Assembly: GCF_001870205.1 (NCBI RefSeq)
Contig: NZ_CP017267.1
Location: 1,972,501-2,036,500, forward strand
Direction: 5' to 3'
Origin: Vagococcus teuberi
GTDB taxonomy: Bacteria; Bacillota; Bacilli; Lactobacillales; Vagococcaceae
Length of the DNA: 64,000 bases
The position numbers and the translations under genes were made by a program. This document shows, piece by piece, positions 9,125 to 18,570 of the stretch. Numbering within the stretch: the first letter of the stretch is position 1; every line of letters starts with the position of its first letter. The notes under the pieces are model-generated. The model was not told where the DNA came from. It searched no databases and saw nothing but the letters and a program-made list of their open reading frames with translations.

Positions 9125-10327
9125 TTATAACCCAAACGCTTCACATAATTTTTCAACTGCTAACACACCATTTGTCTGATCCACGACATAAGAAATGCTA
9201 ATTTCAGAGGTGGTTACTTGATAAAATTCAATATCATTTTCTAACAATGTCATAAATACTTTACTTGCAACACCAGACATATCTCGCATGCCTGAACCAA
9301 TCACGGATACTTTAACATAGTCTGATTTCACCACGTAGTTTAATTCAGTAAATTCTTTGTATAACGTATCAAATATATGTTTTAATTCGACCGTATCTGT
9401 GTCTTTCATCGTAAACGACAATTGCAACCCGTCTTCATTGACAATTTGAGAAATCATATCTATATTAATTTCTTCTTTTTCTAATAAAATAAACAATTGT
9501 TTCAATAAAGTGGCATCATTTTCTGGATAGCTAAAAGTGACATAATGCATGTCTTTATCAAGTGCAACACCTGTTACTGCTTTTTTCTCTAATATATCTT
9601 TTTGTGGCATAATCCAAGTCCCTCTTTCATCTGATAATGTTTGTCCTAAATAAATGGGTACATGATAATTTTTAGCAATTTCAACACTTCTTGTTTCAAG
9701 TACGCCAGCGCCTAATGCGCTCATTTCCATCATTTCTTCAAAACTCACAACATCTATTCGTTTTGCTGGATATATTCGTGGGTCCGTGCCATACACTCCT
9801 GCGACATCTGTATAAATTTCGCAAGATGTTTCTAAAGATGATGCAATGGCAACAGCTGTTGTGTCACTTCCTCCACGACCAAGCGTTGTTAACTCGCCAT
9901 CTGCATTCATCCCTTGAAAACCCGCTACGACAACCACCTTATTTGAACAGAACGCTTTATTAAAAGCTTCATTATCGACTTCTAGTATCTTACTCTTCAT
10001 GTAATGCCCTTTTGTTTTTATCCCTGCTTGAAATCCTGTCATCGCTTTTGCCTTGACATCAAGCTCTTTTAGCGCAATAGCTAAGTAAGAAATCGTTTGT
10101 TGTTCTCCAGTAGTTAGAAGTAGGGCTAAATCATATTGGTCTGGTTCCTTGGATAACAAATCAACATTTTTTAACAACTCATCTGTCGTTTTCCCCATCG
10201 CAGAAACAACGACAACTAATTCCTCACCATTATTGGCACGATTTGCTAGATATTTTGCAATGTTTTTAATTTTTGAAAAATCTCCGACCGATGTTCCACC
10301 AAATTTAATGACACTTCTTTTTGTCAT
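9125..10327 (-). CDS. lysC: Aspartate kinase, first gene of the lysine operon
   Basis: 400 aa, phosphorylates L-aspartate, the first step toward lysine. The kinase motif KFGGTSVGD is at about 8-16, VVVSAMGKTTD follows, and the aspartate/ATP site LGRGGSDTTAVA is at about 168-179. Two C-terminal ACT-like segments (about 265-400) suit feedback inhibition. The ATG has AGGAGG 8 nt upstream. Because it lies directly behind a lysine riboswitch, it is most likely the lysine-dedicated isozyme. Confidence 0.94.
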   Translation of the reverse strand: MTKRSVIKFGGTSVGDFSKIKNIAKYLANRANNGEELVVVVSAMGKTTDELLKNVDLLSKEPDQYDLALLLTTGEQQTISYLAIALKELDVKAKAMTGFQAGIKTKGHYMKSKILEVDNEAFNKAFCSNKVVVVAGFQGMNADGELTTLGRGGSDTTAVAIASSLETSCEIYTDVAGVYGTDPRIYPAKRIDVVSFEEMMEMSALGAGVLETRSVEIAKNYHVPIYLGQTLSDERGTWIMPQKDILEKKAVTGVALDKDMHYVTFSYPENDATLLKQLFILLEKEEINIDMISQIVNEDGLQLSFTMKDTDTVELKHIFDTLYKEFTELNYVVKSDYVKVSVIGSGMRDMSGVASKVFMTLLENDIEFYQVTTSEISISYVVDQTNGVLAVEKLCEAFGL

Positions 10328-10352
10328 TTTATTTTTCCTCCTATATCGGCAT

Positions 10353-10394
10353 CGAAAAATAAAAAAGACAAGTTCACAGGCATGAACTTGTCTT
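10353..10394 (-). terminator. Riboswitch-controlled terminator before lysC
   Basis: On the minus strand a 12-bp perfect stem (AAGACAAGTTCA with TGAACTTGTCTT, loop TGCC-type) at 10365-10394 is followed by a U-rich run. Lysine binding to the aptamer just upstream should favour this hairpin and stop transcription of the dap operon. Confidence 0.93.
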
Positions 10395-10400
10395 AACTAT

Positions 10401-10580
10401 CTACAAGCGATGCACCCCATTATTTTTGAAAATAATGACAGACTTATAGCTATTAACTACAAATCCAACGCATATGCTACTGCAATAACATATACATTTC
10501 GGCATATCACCCTTTCAATAAGGTATCTTGCAGATTCCAAACCTTATCTAATAATGATCAATGCGCCTCATCTCTAACTT
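10401..10580 (-). promoter_or_regulatory. Lysine riboswitch (L box)
   Basis: The leader on the minus strand contains the conserved L-box blocks in order: AGATGAGGCGCATTGATC (P1/J1-2), AAAGGGTGATATGCCGAAAT (P3 region), TTGGATTTG...GTCTGTCA, and a closing GGGGTGCATCGCT that pairs with the 5' block. It sits between a good promoter and a terminator ahead of lysC, exactly where lysine-sensing aptamers are found. Confidence 0.93.
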
Positions 10581-10600
10581 TTATTTAATTATTGTTTATG

Positions 10601-10629
10601 ATTATAGCAAATCAATTCTCTTATGACAA
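10601..10629 (-). promoter_or_regulatory. Sigma-A promoter of the lysine operon
   Basis: On the minus strand the -35 TTGTCA (10624-10629) and -10 TATAAT (10601-10606) are separated by 17 bp. Transcription would begin about 15 nt before the lysine aptamer. Confidence 0.85.
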
Positions 10630-10736
10630 GTATAATGATAAAAATTGTCTGAGGAAAAATGAGAAGATAAAATTTAAATGTTATTTCATCAACAAAATGT
10701 TTTTTTATAGTATAATAAACAAAAAAGGATGTGTGA

Positions 10737-11360
10737 CTGATTATTCGAAAATTTTTTAAACTAAAAGTTCATATATGGGTTATTTTTTGCTTTGTAGCAC
10801 TACTACTTGGAACGTGGGTTATTGGATTAATGTCAGGTAATGGTTCGATTTGGCATACCAAATCGAAAACATCTGAAATACAAGTTGTCAATGCCATGAC
10901 TAAACGCAGTCAAGTGGCGATACTAGGACTGAGCATGACAGATATTTACGATAAAAGTCAGGTGAAAACATTTTTAGGAATGGACGTTCCTTTTAGTGAA
11001 AAAACAACATATGTCAAAGGAACTTTTGAAGCAAAATTAGGATTTGATGGCAATGACGTGACGATACAAAAAGCACCCGGTTTACAAAACACATACAACA
11101 TCGCCATTCCAGAATTTATCGTGGTGGGGATTAGTAACCCAAGTTTTGAAGTAGTCAACAGTAAGAATGACATTCTCAGTTTCATTACTGAAGACATCGA
11201 CACTCACGAGTTATCAAACAACGCGATGAGTGATGATACATTAGTTAAATACATTGATATGAATAAAGAATGGTTAAAAGATCAAGCAACAGATTATTAT
11301 CAAAGACTATTAACCAGTATCGATCCAGAAGCCACACTATCTGTGACATTTTCAGAATAG
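10737..11360 (+). CDS. Membrane-anchored protein of unknown function (DUF4230-like?), non-standard start codon
   Basis: The frame is open from a TGA at 10734. The first ATG (10830) would cut off a clear N-terminal signal anchor (about 15-34, WVIFCFVALLLGTWVIGLM). AAGGA at 10725-10729 points to CTG at 10737 or ATT at 10740 as start, giving about 206 aa. The rest is a soluble domain of beta-strand character with the segment VKGTFEAKLGFDGNDVTI. The pattern resembles DUF4230 proteins, but I cannot confirm the family. A bidirectional terminator follows at once. Function unknown; probably exposed outside the membrane. Confidence 0.7.
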   Translation: MIIRKFFKLKVHIWVIFCFVALLLGTWVIGLMSGNGSIWHTKSKTSEIQVVNAMTKRSQVAILGLSMTDIYDKSQVKTFLGMDVPFSEKTTYVKGTFEAKLGFDGNDVTIQKAPGLQNTYNIAIPEFIVVGISNPSFEVVNSKNDILSFITEDIDTHELSNNAMSDDTLVKYIDMNKEWLKDQATDYYQRLLTSIDPEATLSVTFSE

Positions 11361-11364
11361 GTAT

Positions 11365-11408
11365 AAAAGAGAGTCAGAACCAAAATGAACTGGTTGTGAC
11401 TCTCTTTT
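11365..11408. terminator. Bidirectional terminator between convergent genes
   Basis: AAAAGAGAGTCA pairs with TGACTCTCTTTT, extended by AACCA/TGGTT. T-runs on both sides serve the gene at 10737 (+) and the LPXTG gene at 11420 (-). Confidence 0.92.
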
Positions 11409-11419
11409 TATTTTAGTTT

Positions 11420-12148
11420 TTATGATTTTCGTTTTATCAATATAACAGTCATAAGTAATGACACTACAGCTATTAACTGTAATCCAACATTCGATTCTTT
11501 TTCACCTGTTTTTGGTAAATTGGATGAGCTATTTTTTGTGTCAGATTTGGGTGTTATTTTAACTTCTTGTGTCTGTTTAACACTGCTTGAACTTGAGTTA
11601 GTACTGCTTGTTGTATCTGTTGATTTATTCACTGTAGCTTCAATTTCTGCCCACAAATTATCTAACTCTTCGATTGTTGTACTTTTATCAATTTTTTCAA
11701 TGAATTGATCTGCTTGTTTTTGTGTCAGTTTGCCTGCTTTAACTAATAAGCCTAATTGATATTTTGTATTATAAACTTTTTCATCAAAACTACTTTGATA
11801 TAAGTCTTTATTCAATTTTGCTAAATCAAGCGCGTCAGAATAAACTAAAGTTACTTCTTCTATTGTTGTTGCTTTCTCTATACGTGCTTGGAAATCTTCG
11901 TATTGAAACTGTGATAATTTGCCTTCATTTACCATATCGCTGATTAATAACGAAATATCTGATTTTGTGATAGCAAGACCATCTGGAATTGCTTCACTTG
12001 TAAACTCTGTTGTCGTTTCAGTCGAATTAGTCGTCACTTGACTAATTGACTCACTTTCTTTTGTTGCTGTTGATGAATCAGCTGCTTGACTAATATTACC
12101 AACCATTAACGTACTTATTAAAATACTACTCCAAATTAACTTTTTCAT
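11420..12148 (-). CDS. LPXTG-anchored surface protein with two helical repeats
   Basis: 242 aa. An N-terminal signal peptide (MKKLIWSSILISTLMVG...SQAA, about 1-23) is followed by a Ser/Thr-rich stretch. Two related repeats of about 45 residues follow, at about 58-110 and 118-172. They share the pattern G-K-L-[ST]-Q...I-[ED]-K-[AS]-T-T-I-E-E. A Ser/Thr-rich linker leads to the sortase signal LPKTG, a hydrophobic segment and KRKS tail. Sortase A should attach it to peptidoglycan. Function unknown; the repeats suggest a three-helix binding module. It stands alone downstream of the thiamine operon. Confidence 0.85.
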   Translation of the reverse strand: MKKLIWSSILISTLMVGNISQAADSSTATKESESISQVTTNSTETTTEFTSEAIPDGLAITKSDISLLISDMVNEGKLSQFQYEDFQARIEKATTIEEVTLVYSDALDLAKLNKDLYQSSFDEKVYNTKYQLGLLVKAGKLTQKQADQFIEKIDKSTTIEELDNLWAEIEATVNKSTDTTSSTNSSSSSVKQTQEVKITPKSDTKNSSSNLPKTGEKESNVGLQLIAVVSLLMTVILIKRKS

Positions 12149-12258
12149 GTCAATTACCTCCTTAACAACAAAACATTACAACGTTGTTGCTCCTTTGTAA
12201 CATTATTGTAACATTCATTTGATAGTTCGGCAATAATAAACATCCATTTTAAAGTCTG

Positions 12259-13080
12259 TTAATCAATGATAATATCTTGAACTGGATTAGCCCAATGATT
12301 CGTTGGACCATGTCCATGCCCAACAAATATCTCTTGTTCTATCGCACCTTGAATAAAACTTTTCGCAATTTGTATCGCTTCTTTAACCGACTTACCTTTT
12401 GCTATTTCAGCAGCTATGCATGATGAAAATGTATCACCCGTCCCATGTGTTTTAATCGTTTCAATGCGTTTTGAACTCATCCAAAATGTCTCGCTATTTT
12501 CTAGTAAGACAAAGTCTTTTGCCAAAATATCGGTTGAATGACCTCCTTTTATTACCACATTTTTAACACCCATTTCTTGTAAAACGTGTGCTGCTTGAAT
12601 CATATCTTCGCTTGTTTTTATCTCTTGCTGAATTAATTCTTCTGCTTCTGGAATATTTGGGGTTAACACCGAAGCTAGTGGGAGTAACTCTTCTTTAATG
12701 CAATCTACCGCTTCTTTTTGTAATAGCGAATGCCCTCCTTTAGCAATCATCACAGGATCTACAATCAGTGGGCCAAAATCCACTTCTTTTAGTTTTTGAA
12801 CAACGATTTGAACATGCTCTTTATCAGCTAGCATCCCTGTTTTACATGCTCGAATACGAAAGTCAGCTGTGAGAGAATCAAATTGTTCTGCAACAAAGTC
12901 ACATGGTATCGGTAAACTACTTTGTACACCTAATGTGTTTTGTGCAGTCAAGGCAACAACAATACTCATGCCAAAAACATCTCTTGCTTGAAATGTCTTT
13001 AAGTCTGCTTGAATTCCTGCTCCACCACCTGAATCACTCCCGGCAATGGTTACTACTTGTGGGGTTTGGTTAACGGTCAT
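12259..13080 (-). CDS. thiD: Hydroxymethylpyrimidine/phosphomethylpyrimidine kinase
   Basis: 273 aa ribokinase-fold enzyme that phosphorylates HMP to HMP-P and HMP-PP for thiamine synthesis. Motifs: [19 protein letters not shown] near the start (substrate site), DPVMIAKGG (about 107-115), VVIKGGHS, and the anion-hole/catalytic [12 protein letters not shown] (about 215-226). AAGGAG precedes the ATG, which overlaps the end of thiE. Last gene of the thiamine salvage operon. Confidence 0.94.
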   Translation of the reverse strand: MTVNQTPQVVTIAGSDSGGGAGIQADLKTFQARDVFGMSIVVALTAQNTLGVQSSLPIPCDFVAEQFDSLTADFRIRACKTGMLADKEHVQIVVQKLKEVDFGPLIVDPVMIAKGGHSLLQKEAVDCIKEELLPLASVLTPNIPEAEELIQQEIKTSEDMIQAAHVLQEMGVKNVVIKGGHSTDILAKDFVLLENSETFWMSSKRIETIKTHGTGDTFSSCIAAEIAKGKSVKEAIQIAKSFIQGAIEQEIFVGHGHGPTNHWANPVQDIIID

Positions 13081-13720
13081 GATGATTTTTCTCCTTTATA
13101 TCGACAATTTGTTGCTTTAATGCTTGCGTTTTTTTGGTAATATCGTTTGCTTGCATAATCTCACTCACAATCGCGACACCTGAAATATCTGTATCACGTA
13201 ATGCCGCCATATTTTCTTCTTTAATCCCACCAATCGCGACAACTGGTAATTGTGCTGCGTGAATGATATCTTGCAAAACTGAGATATCCGTTGTTGGAGC
13301 ATTTTCTTTCGTCGTTGTTGGAAACATTGCCCCGACACCTAAATGGTCTGCTCCTTGTTCTTTGGCCTCAAGTGCTCTCTCAACGGTTTTAGCTGAGACA
13401 CCTAACCATTTATCAGGACCAATCAAACGACGTGTCATGTCCACCGGCAACTCATCATCCCCAATGTGCACGCCAGCTGCATCAACAGCCAAACACACAT
13501 CGACTCGGTCATTGGTAATAAGAGGTATGCCATATTTATCCGTGATACCTTTAATTGCTAACGCTTTTTGATAAAACTCTTGTGTGCTAGCTTTTTTTTC
13601 TCTTAATTGGACAAGTGTCACACCATTTTTACAAGCTTCCTCTACTCTTGTAAAAAAGACGTCATCAGATAACCCATCTGAATTTGTCACTAAATACAAT
13701 GTTAATGCCTCATCAATCAT
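13070..13720 (-). CDS. thiE: Thiamine phosphate synthase
   Basis: TIM-barrel enzyme joining HMP-PP and thiazole phosphate to thiamine phosphate. I place the start at ATG 13720 ([16 protein letters not shown], 216 aa). It has AGGAG upstream and overlaps the thiM stop as ATGA; a longer frame to 13750 is unlikely. Motifs: VQLREK (about 38-43), [12 protein letters not shown]-like dTNDR Mg2+ site, [30 protein letters not shown] and the phosphate-binding VAIGGI. Confidence 0.93.
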   Translation of the reverse strand: MIDEALTLYLVTNSDGLSDDVFFTRVEEACKNGVTLVQLREKKASTQEFYQKALAIKGITDKYGIPLITNDRVDVCLAVDAAGVHIGDDELPVDMTRRLIGPDKWLGVSAKTVERALEAKEQGADHLGVGAMFPTTTKENAPTTDISVLQDIIHAAQLPVVAIGGIKEENMAALRDTDISGVAIVSEIMQANDITKKTQALKQQIVDIKEKNHHDR

Positions 13721-14556
13721 AACCAATCTCCTTTTATCCCGTTTTGCCATGACTCATTTTGTTTTAATAATGATAATTGATTCAATGTTTCTTCACGGAT
13801 ACTCGCAATTTTCGCGTCATTTTGAACTATTTCTAATGCTTCTTCACCACACAAATTAAAATAGCTTACTGCCTGTAAAACACTTGGCAATACATCCACC
13901 CCACTACCTAAAAGTGCTGCAATTAATGCCCCAACGACGTCCCCCGTTCCTGTGAATTGATCCAACGCTTCAATGCCATTTTGTAGTAGCACAATTTGTG
14001 ATTGATACACCACTAAATCACTTGGTCCTGTCGCTAGAAAACACGTATTTAGATGGATTTTAGCTAGTGCTAATAGTCCTTCTTCCAATTCTTTCATCGC
14101 TGACGAATCTTGGTCTTCTTCGGCTGCATCGACACCTTTTCCATGACTGGCTAAATTGCACAACGTTCGCATTTCTGACACATTGCCTTTGACAACAGTT
14201 GGTTCAAAAGACAATAATTTGTTGGCTACTTCTTTTCGTATTCTTGAGCTTGAGACGCCGACATTATCTACAACGATAGGGACGTTGTGCTTATGAGCCT
14301 CTTCCACGGCTAGTTCCATAGCAGTTTCTTTTTCTTCTGACAAATGGCCAATATTGATTAACACGCCACCTACTTGTTCATATAAATCTGAAAAATCTCG
14401 CGTATCTTCTGTCATAATTGGCTTTCCTCCAATGTATAACACACTATTTGCGACCGTTTCACATGTCACTGAGTTCGTAATACAATGCACTAGGGGAGAA
14501 GGTATTAGAGGAAAGGGAGTTTGAAATTGATTAACTCGTAACATGTTGCTCTTCAC
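13717..14556 (-). CDS. thiM: Hydroxyethylthiazole kinase
   Basis: 279 aa ribokinase-fold kinase that salvages hydroxyethylthiazole. Motifs: [17 protein letters not shown] at the N-terminus (thiazole site), [20 protein letters not shown] and [19 protein letters not shown]. The residue after GTG is Asp, where many ThiM proteins have Cys; Asp is the usual base in ribokinase-fold kinases, so activity is expected. Start is GTG at 14556 or ATG at 14544. Both overlap or abut the end of thiW, and the stop overlaps the thiE start. Confidence 0.92.
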   Translation of the reverse strand: MKSNMLRVNQFQTPFPLIPSPLVHCITNSVTCETVANSVLYIGGKPIMTEDTRDFSDLYEQVGGVLINIGHLSEEKETAMELAVEEAHKHNVPIVVDNVGVSSSRIRKEVANKLLSFEPTVVKGNVSEMRTLCNLASHGKGVDAAEEDQDSSAMKELEEGLLALAKIHLNTCFLATGPSDLVVYQSQIVLLQNGIEALDQFTGTGDVVGALIAALLGSGVDVLPSVLQAVSYFNLCGEEALEIVQNDAKIASIREETLNQLSLLKQNESWQNGIKGDWL

Positions 14557-15076
14557 CCACTTTCACATTAAAAAACATCGCTTGAATTCGTTGAAACGTT
14601 GGAACATTCGCTAATTTTTTCATCACAATAAAGGCTACAAATGAACCAATCACCGCGCCACCGATAAATCTTGGTGTATAGAAAAACCAGTACATACCAT
14701 TACGACTTCCTGTAAACCAAGCCATTACAGGATAAGATAATAGCGAACCAATAATTCCTGTTCCTAAAAATTCACCAAACATCGCACTGTAAATCGTTGG
14801 ATAAAGTTTATAAAATATTCCAGCAAGTAATGCGCCAAAAACAGCACCTGTTAAGGCCAGTGGGGGAATCCCTAGAAGCATCATTCGGAGTACACCGCAA
14901 ACAAATGCCATGATGGTACCGTAAAAGGGTCCCATTAACATCACACCAATCACGTTCATCACACTAGACATTGGTGCCATTCCCTCGATGCGAAAGAGTG
15001 GTGATAATACCACATCCATCGCAATCATCAGAGATAAAATCAGTAGTTTTTTTAAATTAGTAGTTTGAGATGGCAT
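14531..15076 (-). CDS. thiW: ThiW-like ECF transporter S component (thiazole uptake)
   Basis: About 181 aa from the ATG at 15076, chosen because AAGGAG lies just upstream; the longer frame to 15145 would lie inside tenA. The protein is almost all membrane segments (about five or six), with the ThiW-like region LRIEG/LFRIEGMAPMSSVMNVI and FVCGVLRMMLLG. ThiW is the predicted substrate-capturing subunit for hydroxyethylthiazole. Its position directly before thiM, which phosphorylates that substrate, fits. It probably uses a shared ECF module. Confidence 0.88.
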   Translation of the reverse strand: MPSQTTNLKKLLILSLMIAMDVVLSPLFRIEGMAPMSSVMNVIGVMLMGPFYGTIMAFVCGVLRMMLLGIPPLALTGAVFGALLAGIFYKLYPTIYSAMFGEFLGTGIIGSLLSYPVMAWFTGSRNGMYWFFYTPRFIGGAVIGSFVAFIVMKKLANVPTFQRIQAMFFNVKVGEEQHVTS

Positions 15077-15743
15077 CTTTTTCTCCTTCCGGCCATTTTT
15101 GATGTGTGTATGCCATTTCCCAAAATAGGTATTCCATTTGAGCACTCACATAAAAGGCCTCAATCATTTTTTCTTGTTCTTCCTTATCGCTTTCTTCATA
15201 CAGTCGATTCAGTAAAGCACATTTATGAGCGACTTCTTCTTTTGATTCTTCACCAGAGTATGTTTCAATCCATCGTTGATACAACTGATGAGGAGAACCT
15301 GTCTTTATTAATTCAGTCCCAATTTCTTGATACAACCACGCACATGGTAGTAACCCTGCGACTGCACTATTTGGCGTCCCATCAATTAATTGGCGATACA
15401 TATGTGACACATAATGATAAGCAGTCGGAGCAATGTCAGTGCTAGCGACTGCTTCATCTGTAATACCTAACTCAGTAAAGAAATCCTCTCTAATACTCAT
15501 CTCACCTTCTTTTAAGTGATCTGCTCCTGTTAGTAACATCTCTTTTACCTCTTCATCTTCTACTTGTTCTGCTATCAAACGGTGAAGTTTGCTAAAATGG
15601 TCTAAGTAGTACCCATCTTGAATCAAATAATAGCGAAACGCTTCATCAGATAACGTTCCTTCTTGAAGTCCTGCAACAAATGGATGAGTAAAACTTCCTT
15701 CCCAATAAGGTGCTGATTTCTCTCGTGCAATTTTTGTAAACAT
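15057..15743 (-). CDS. tenA: Aminopyrimidine aminohydrolase / thiaminase II
   Basis: 228 aa all-helical TenA protein. It hydrolyses degraded thiamine pyrimidines to HMP for salvage. Family features: FVAGLQEGTLSDEAFRYYLIQDGYYLDHFSK (about 22-52, with the substrate-site Asp and Tyr), the catalytic Cys in LLPCAWLYQEIG (about 135), and the C-terminal Glu in YLFWEMAY (about 205). Sits between the HMP transporter genes and thiW. Its stop overlaps thiW. Confidence 0.93.
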   Translation of the reverse strand: MFTKIAREKSAPYWEGSFTHPFVAGLQEGTLSDEAFRYYLIQDGYYLDHFSKLHRLIAEQVEDEEVKEMLLTGADHLKEGEMSIREDFFTELGITDEAVASTDIAPTAYHYVSHMYRQLIDGTPNSAVAGLLPCAWLYQEIGTELIKTGSPHQLYQRWIETYSGEESKEEVAHKCALLNRLYEESDKEEQEKMIEAFYVSAQMEYLFWEMAYTHQKWPEGEKDAISNY

Positions 15744-15754
15744 CTTTCTTCCTC

Positions 15755-16408
15755 CTAAGTAATGATTAATATAAATTGTGATATAACCGTTAATATACCT
15801 AATATAACTAAACTTTTAGGACACACTTTATATTGTGTATAATGCGTCCTTTCGCCTTCTTCATCAAATCCTCTTGAAAACATGGCTTCTGTGTAACTAT
15901 CCCGCCAATGGTTGGCGACAAAAATAACTTTTAAATACATCAATGGCGAATAAAAATATAATTTTTTTCCACGAAATAAACTAGCTTCTCTTAGTGCCAC
16001 AATCTCTCGTTGAATCACAGGCATCGCATGTAAAACAACTAAAATGCCATAAACAAATGACGCTGGTAATTTTTTTTGCTCTAAAATTAATAGTAATTCT
16101 TCTAAGTCGACCCCAAACGCAAACACCATGCCAATCGCAGCAAAAGCAAAGGTTCGACTCACTAGAACAAGACCATAATCAGGATTATTTCCATATAGAT
16201 AAACTGACCAATACGTTCCTAACGCTGGAATTAATGGAAAAAAAACTAAACCAAACAACCCAAACCATTTTTTCTTACTAATAAAATACAAGGCACTGAC
16301 TAACACAACAAACCAGCTTAACGTCACGGATGAGGTAAATGATAATTCAATAGTCAAAAGTAGTAGTAGTCCGCTTAGCACTAAAGCAGAACTTTTCGTC
16401 ACTGACAT
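15755..16408 (-). CDS. ykoC: ECF transporter transmembrane (T) component of the HMP system
   Basis: 217 aa CbiQ-type T component with about five membrane segments. It carries the coupling-helix motifs seen as ALREASLFRG (about 138-147) and the second Ala-Arg-Gly type motif in EAMFSRGFDEEG. It connects the S component YkoE to the ATPase YkoD. The start overlaps the end of the ATPase gene by 62 nt, unusually long. The hydrophobic N-terminus begins right after this ATG, so the overlap seems real. Confidence 0.9.
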   Translation of the reverse strand: MSVTKSSALVLSGLLLLLTIELSFTSSVTLSWFVVLVSALYFISKKKWFGLFGLVFFPLIPALGTYWSVYLYGNNPDYGLVLVSRTFAFAAIGMVFAFGVDLEELLLILEQKKLPASFVYGILVVLHAMPVIQREIVALREASLFRGKKLYFYSPLMYLKVIFVANHWRDSYTEAMFSRGFDEEGERTHYTQYKVCPKSLVILGILTVISQFILIIT

Positions 16409-17777
16409 CCTTTATCTCCTCCTCTGCCGAATAATCTTGTTGCCATAATTGTTTCTTATCTAAATGCACATGATGCTGACTAACCCCATCAAGCGGTGCC
16501 AATCGATGCGAAATAATCATCATATCTTGTCTGTTTGCTTGCCTTTTAAACCAATTAGCAAAATAGTTGGCAGCACGTTCATCTAAACCTGAAAATGGCT
16601 CGTCTAATAATAAAAACGGAACGTCTAAACTCAACATCGTCAATAATTGAATACTTTTCTTCTGTCCTTCACTTAGATGAAACACGCTTCGATTAAGTAG
16701 TGGTTCCAATCCTAAAAACTCAATTGCTTCTTGTCTTTGACGTTTAGCGTCCTCCCACTGATACTCACTATAAGTAAATTCTTCAGCTGGTGTGAGTGTC
16801 ACAAATTGTTTTTCTGCTTCTTGAGTAACTAAGGACAATGTCTGGTATAGCGTACGGGTTTTTTTAAGCTTTTTATCGTATAAAAACATCTTGCCTTTAT
16901 AACGATGACATTGTGCTATCGAACGAAACAACGTTGATTTTCCTGTTCCATTATCTCCTGTCAGTGTCGTGATTCCTTTAGAAAAATGAAAAGAATCTCG
17001 ACTCAGTAGCTCGCGTTTATTTTGCTTGTATCTGACATCCTCTAATCTTAAAATGCCATCCGTAGATGCTCTATGATCAGTCAAGAACACATTTGTCTGC
17101 ACCTGCTTTAAAAGAGCTACTGGAACGTTTTGTAATACTTGATTATCTAGTGTCACCCATGTATCAACCGCATCAGCATAATCATTAAAATCATGGTCGC
17201 AAATAATAATCGTTTTACCTTGATTTTTTAATTGATGTAACTGTTGAATGAGTAATTTTCTTGTTTTAGGATCAATACTGGCAAACGGCTCATCTAGTAA
17301 TAAAAATGGACTTCTCATCGCTAAAAGAACGGTTAATGCCGCACGTTGTTTTTCCCCACCTGACAAAGTAGATAGCTGCCTATCTAATAACTCTGTCGTA
17401 TCTGCTAATAGGACGGCTTCTTGCATTTGTTCCGTAATATCACTAGGTTTTGTTTGCAAATTTTCTAACACAAAAATGATTTCACGACGTAACGTTTTCA
17501 TCGTAAATTGTTGCCCTGGATTTTGAAACATCATGCCTATCTGTCTAGCTTTATCAGACATATTCGCTTGTGTTAGACTCTTTCCATCAACGGCGATTGT
17601 TCCCGAATATGGCACATCAGCGAATCCAGCAATGGCTTTTAATAATGTTGATTTACCACTACCACTGGCACCAGATAGCAAAATAAATTCATGAGGAGAA
17701 AAAACAAAGTCAACCTGACGTAACACCTCTTTATCGCCACGTTTAATCGTCAACTCACTTAATTCAATCCCTCTCAT
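16347..17777 (-). CDS. ykoD: Double ATP-binding protein of the ECF-type HMP transporter
   Basis: 476 aa with two fused ABC ATPase modules. Module 1 (about 1-235): Walker A GASGSGKSTLL, signature LSGGEKQRA, Walker B LLLDEPFASIDP. Module 2 (about 240-460): Walker A GDNGTGKSTL, signature LSEGQKKSI, Walker B LLLDEPFSGLDE. It powers uptake of thiamine precursors together with YkoE and YkoC. Its ATG overlaps the ykoE stop by 4 nt. Confidence 0.93.
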   Translation of the reverse strand: MRGIELSELTIKRGDKEVLRQVDFVFSPHEFILLSGASGSGKSTLLKAIAGFADVPYSGTIAVDGKSLTQANMSDKARQIGMMFQNPGQQFTMKTLRREIIFVLENLQTKPSDITEQMQEAVLLADTTELLDRQLSTLSGGEKQRAALTVLLAMRSPFLLLDEPFASIDPKTRKLLIQQLHQLKNQGKTIIICDHDFNDYADAVDTWVTLDNQVLQNVPVALLKQVQTNVFLTDHRASTDGILRLEDVRYKQNKRELLSRDSFHFSKGITTLTGDNGTGKSTLFRSIAQCHRYKGKMFLYDKKLKKTRTLYQTLSLVTQEAEKQFVTLTPAEEFTYSEYQWEDAKRQRQEAIEFLGLEPLLNRSVFHLSEGQKKSIQLLTMLSLDVPFLLLDEPFSGLDERAANYFANWFKRQANRQDMMIISHRLAPLDGVSQHHVHLDKKQLWQQDYSAEEEIKDVSDEKFCFSAKRTTTTFDY

Positions 17778-18340
17778 TCGTTTACTACCGAAAGCTCTTG
17801 TGAACGGTTATAAAGCTTCATGACCATTGACACCACAACAACGCCAAAGAACGTCACCGATAAAAACCGCACAGCAAGAAGTGATAAAATCATCCCAATT
17901 GAATACGTTCCATAACCAAATTTAAAAAATTCATACACAAAACTTAAGACTGTTGTACCAATTGCCCCGTAGAATAATGGCACGATGTCGTAGCGTTTAT
18001 ATCGTGTTACCATAAACCCTAGTTCTGTCCCTAATCCTTGGAAAAAACCTGAAATAAGAACACCTGGTCCAAAATATGTTCCATACAACATCTCTGCTAA
18101 TGCAGCCAACATTTCTCCTAAAATTGAACTTCCTTTTCTAGGAATTAATATCCCTGCCATTGGTGCAGCCATTGTCCATAAACCAAATAATATTTCATTA
18201 GCAAAAGGACTTAACCCAATGGGCGTTAATATAGCTGATAATCCAGCATATAAAAACCCTGCTCCCATAAATACACCACCAAATAAAAAGGCTAATAATG
18301 CTAACAAAACAACCTGACGTAACGTCCACTTTTCCTTCAT
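17774..18340 (-). CDS. ykoE: ECF transporter S component, HMP/thiamine precursor binding
   Basis: About 188 aa with five or six membrane segments. It has the YkoE-type motifs GFLYAGLSAILTPIGLSPF and LAEMLYGTYFGPGVLISGF. Annotation tools may extend the frame to an ATG at 18349. There, however, the ribosome site AGGGAG touches the ATG, whereas the ATG at 18340 has it at a normal 9-nt distance. First gene of the operon under the TPP riboswitch, as with ykoEDC of Bacillus. Confidence 0.9.
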   Translation of the reverse strand: MKEKWTLRQVVLLALLAFLFGGVFMGAGFLYAGLSAILTPIGLSPFANEILFGLWTMAAPMAGILIPRKGSSILGEMLAALAEMLYGTYFGPGVLISGFFQGLGTELGFMVTRYKRYDIVPLFYGAIGTTVLSFVYEFFKFGYGTYSIGMILSLLAVRFLSVTFFGVVVVSMVMKLYNRSQELSVVNE

Positions 18341-18413
18341 TTTGCCCATCTCCCTAATTCTATTTACCTTTATGTCCCTCGAAATATACTAAATAAGTGT
18401 TAATTTTAAATAT

Positions 18414-18454
18414 AAAAAAACCTCCTTTTTCTCTATGATAAGAAACAAAGGAGA
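18414..18454 (-). terminator. Second terminator-like hairpin in the TPP leader
   Basis: On the minus strand CTCCTTT...TTTCT pairs with AGA-AAAAGGAG around a short loop and is followed by seven T. It lies between the riboswitch terminator and ykoE, so the leader has two possible stop points. Confidence 0.7.
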
Positions 18455-18499
18455 GTTGCTTTTGATGATTCATCTTGATAAAAATTGACACTTTTCCAA

Positions 18500-18531
18500 T
18501 AAAAAAGCCCGTCCAAATAAATTGGATGGGC
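18500..18531 (-). terminator. TPP riboswitch terminator
   Basis: GCCCATCCAA pairs with TTGGACGGGC (one mismatch) on the minus strand, followed by TTTTTT. It lies about 40 nt after the TPP aptamer and is the expected expression platform. Confidence 0.92.
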
Positions 18532-18570
18532 GTAAATAGACCTAGGTTCAATGTTTTCATCATAAATGAT

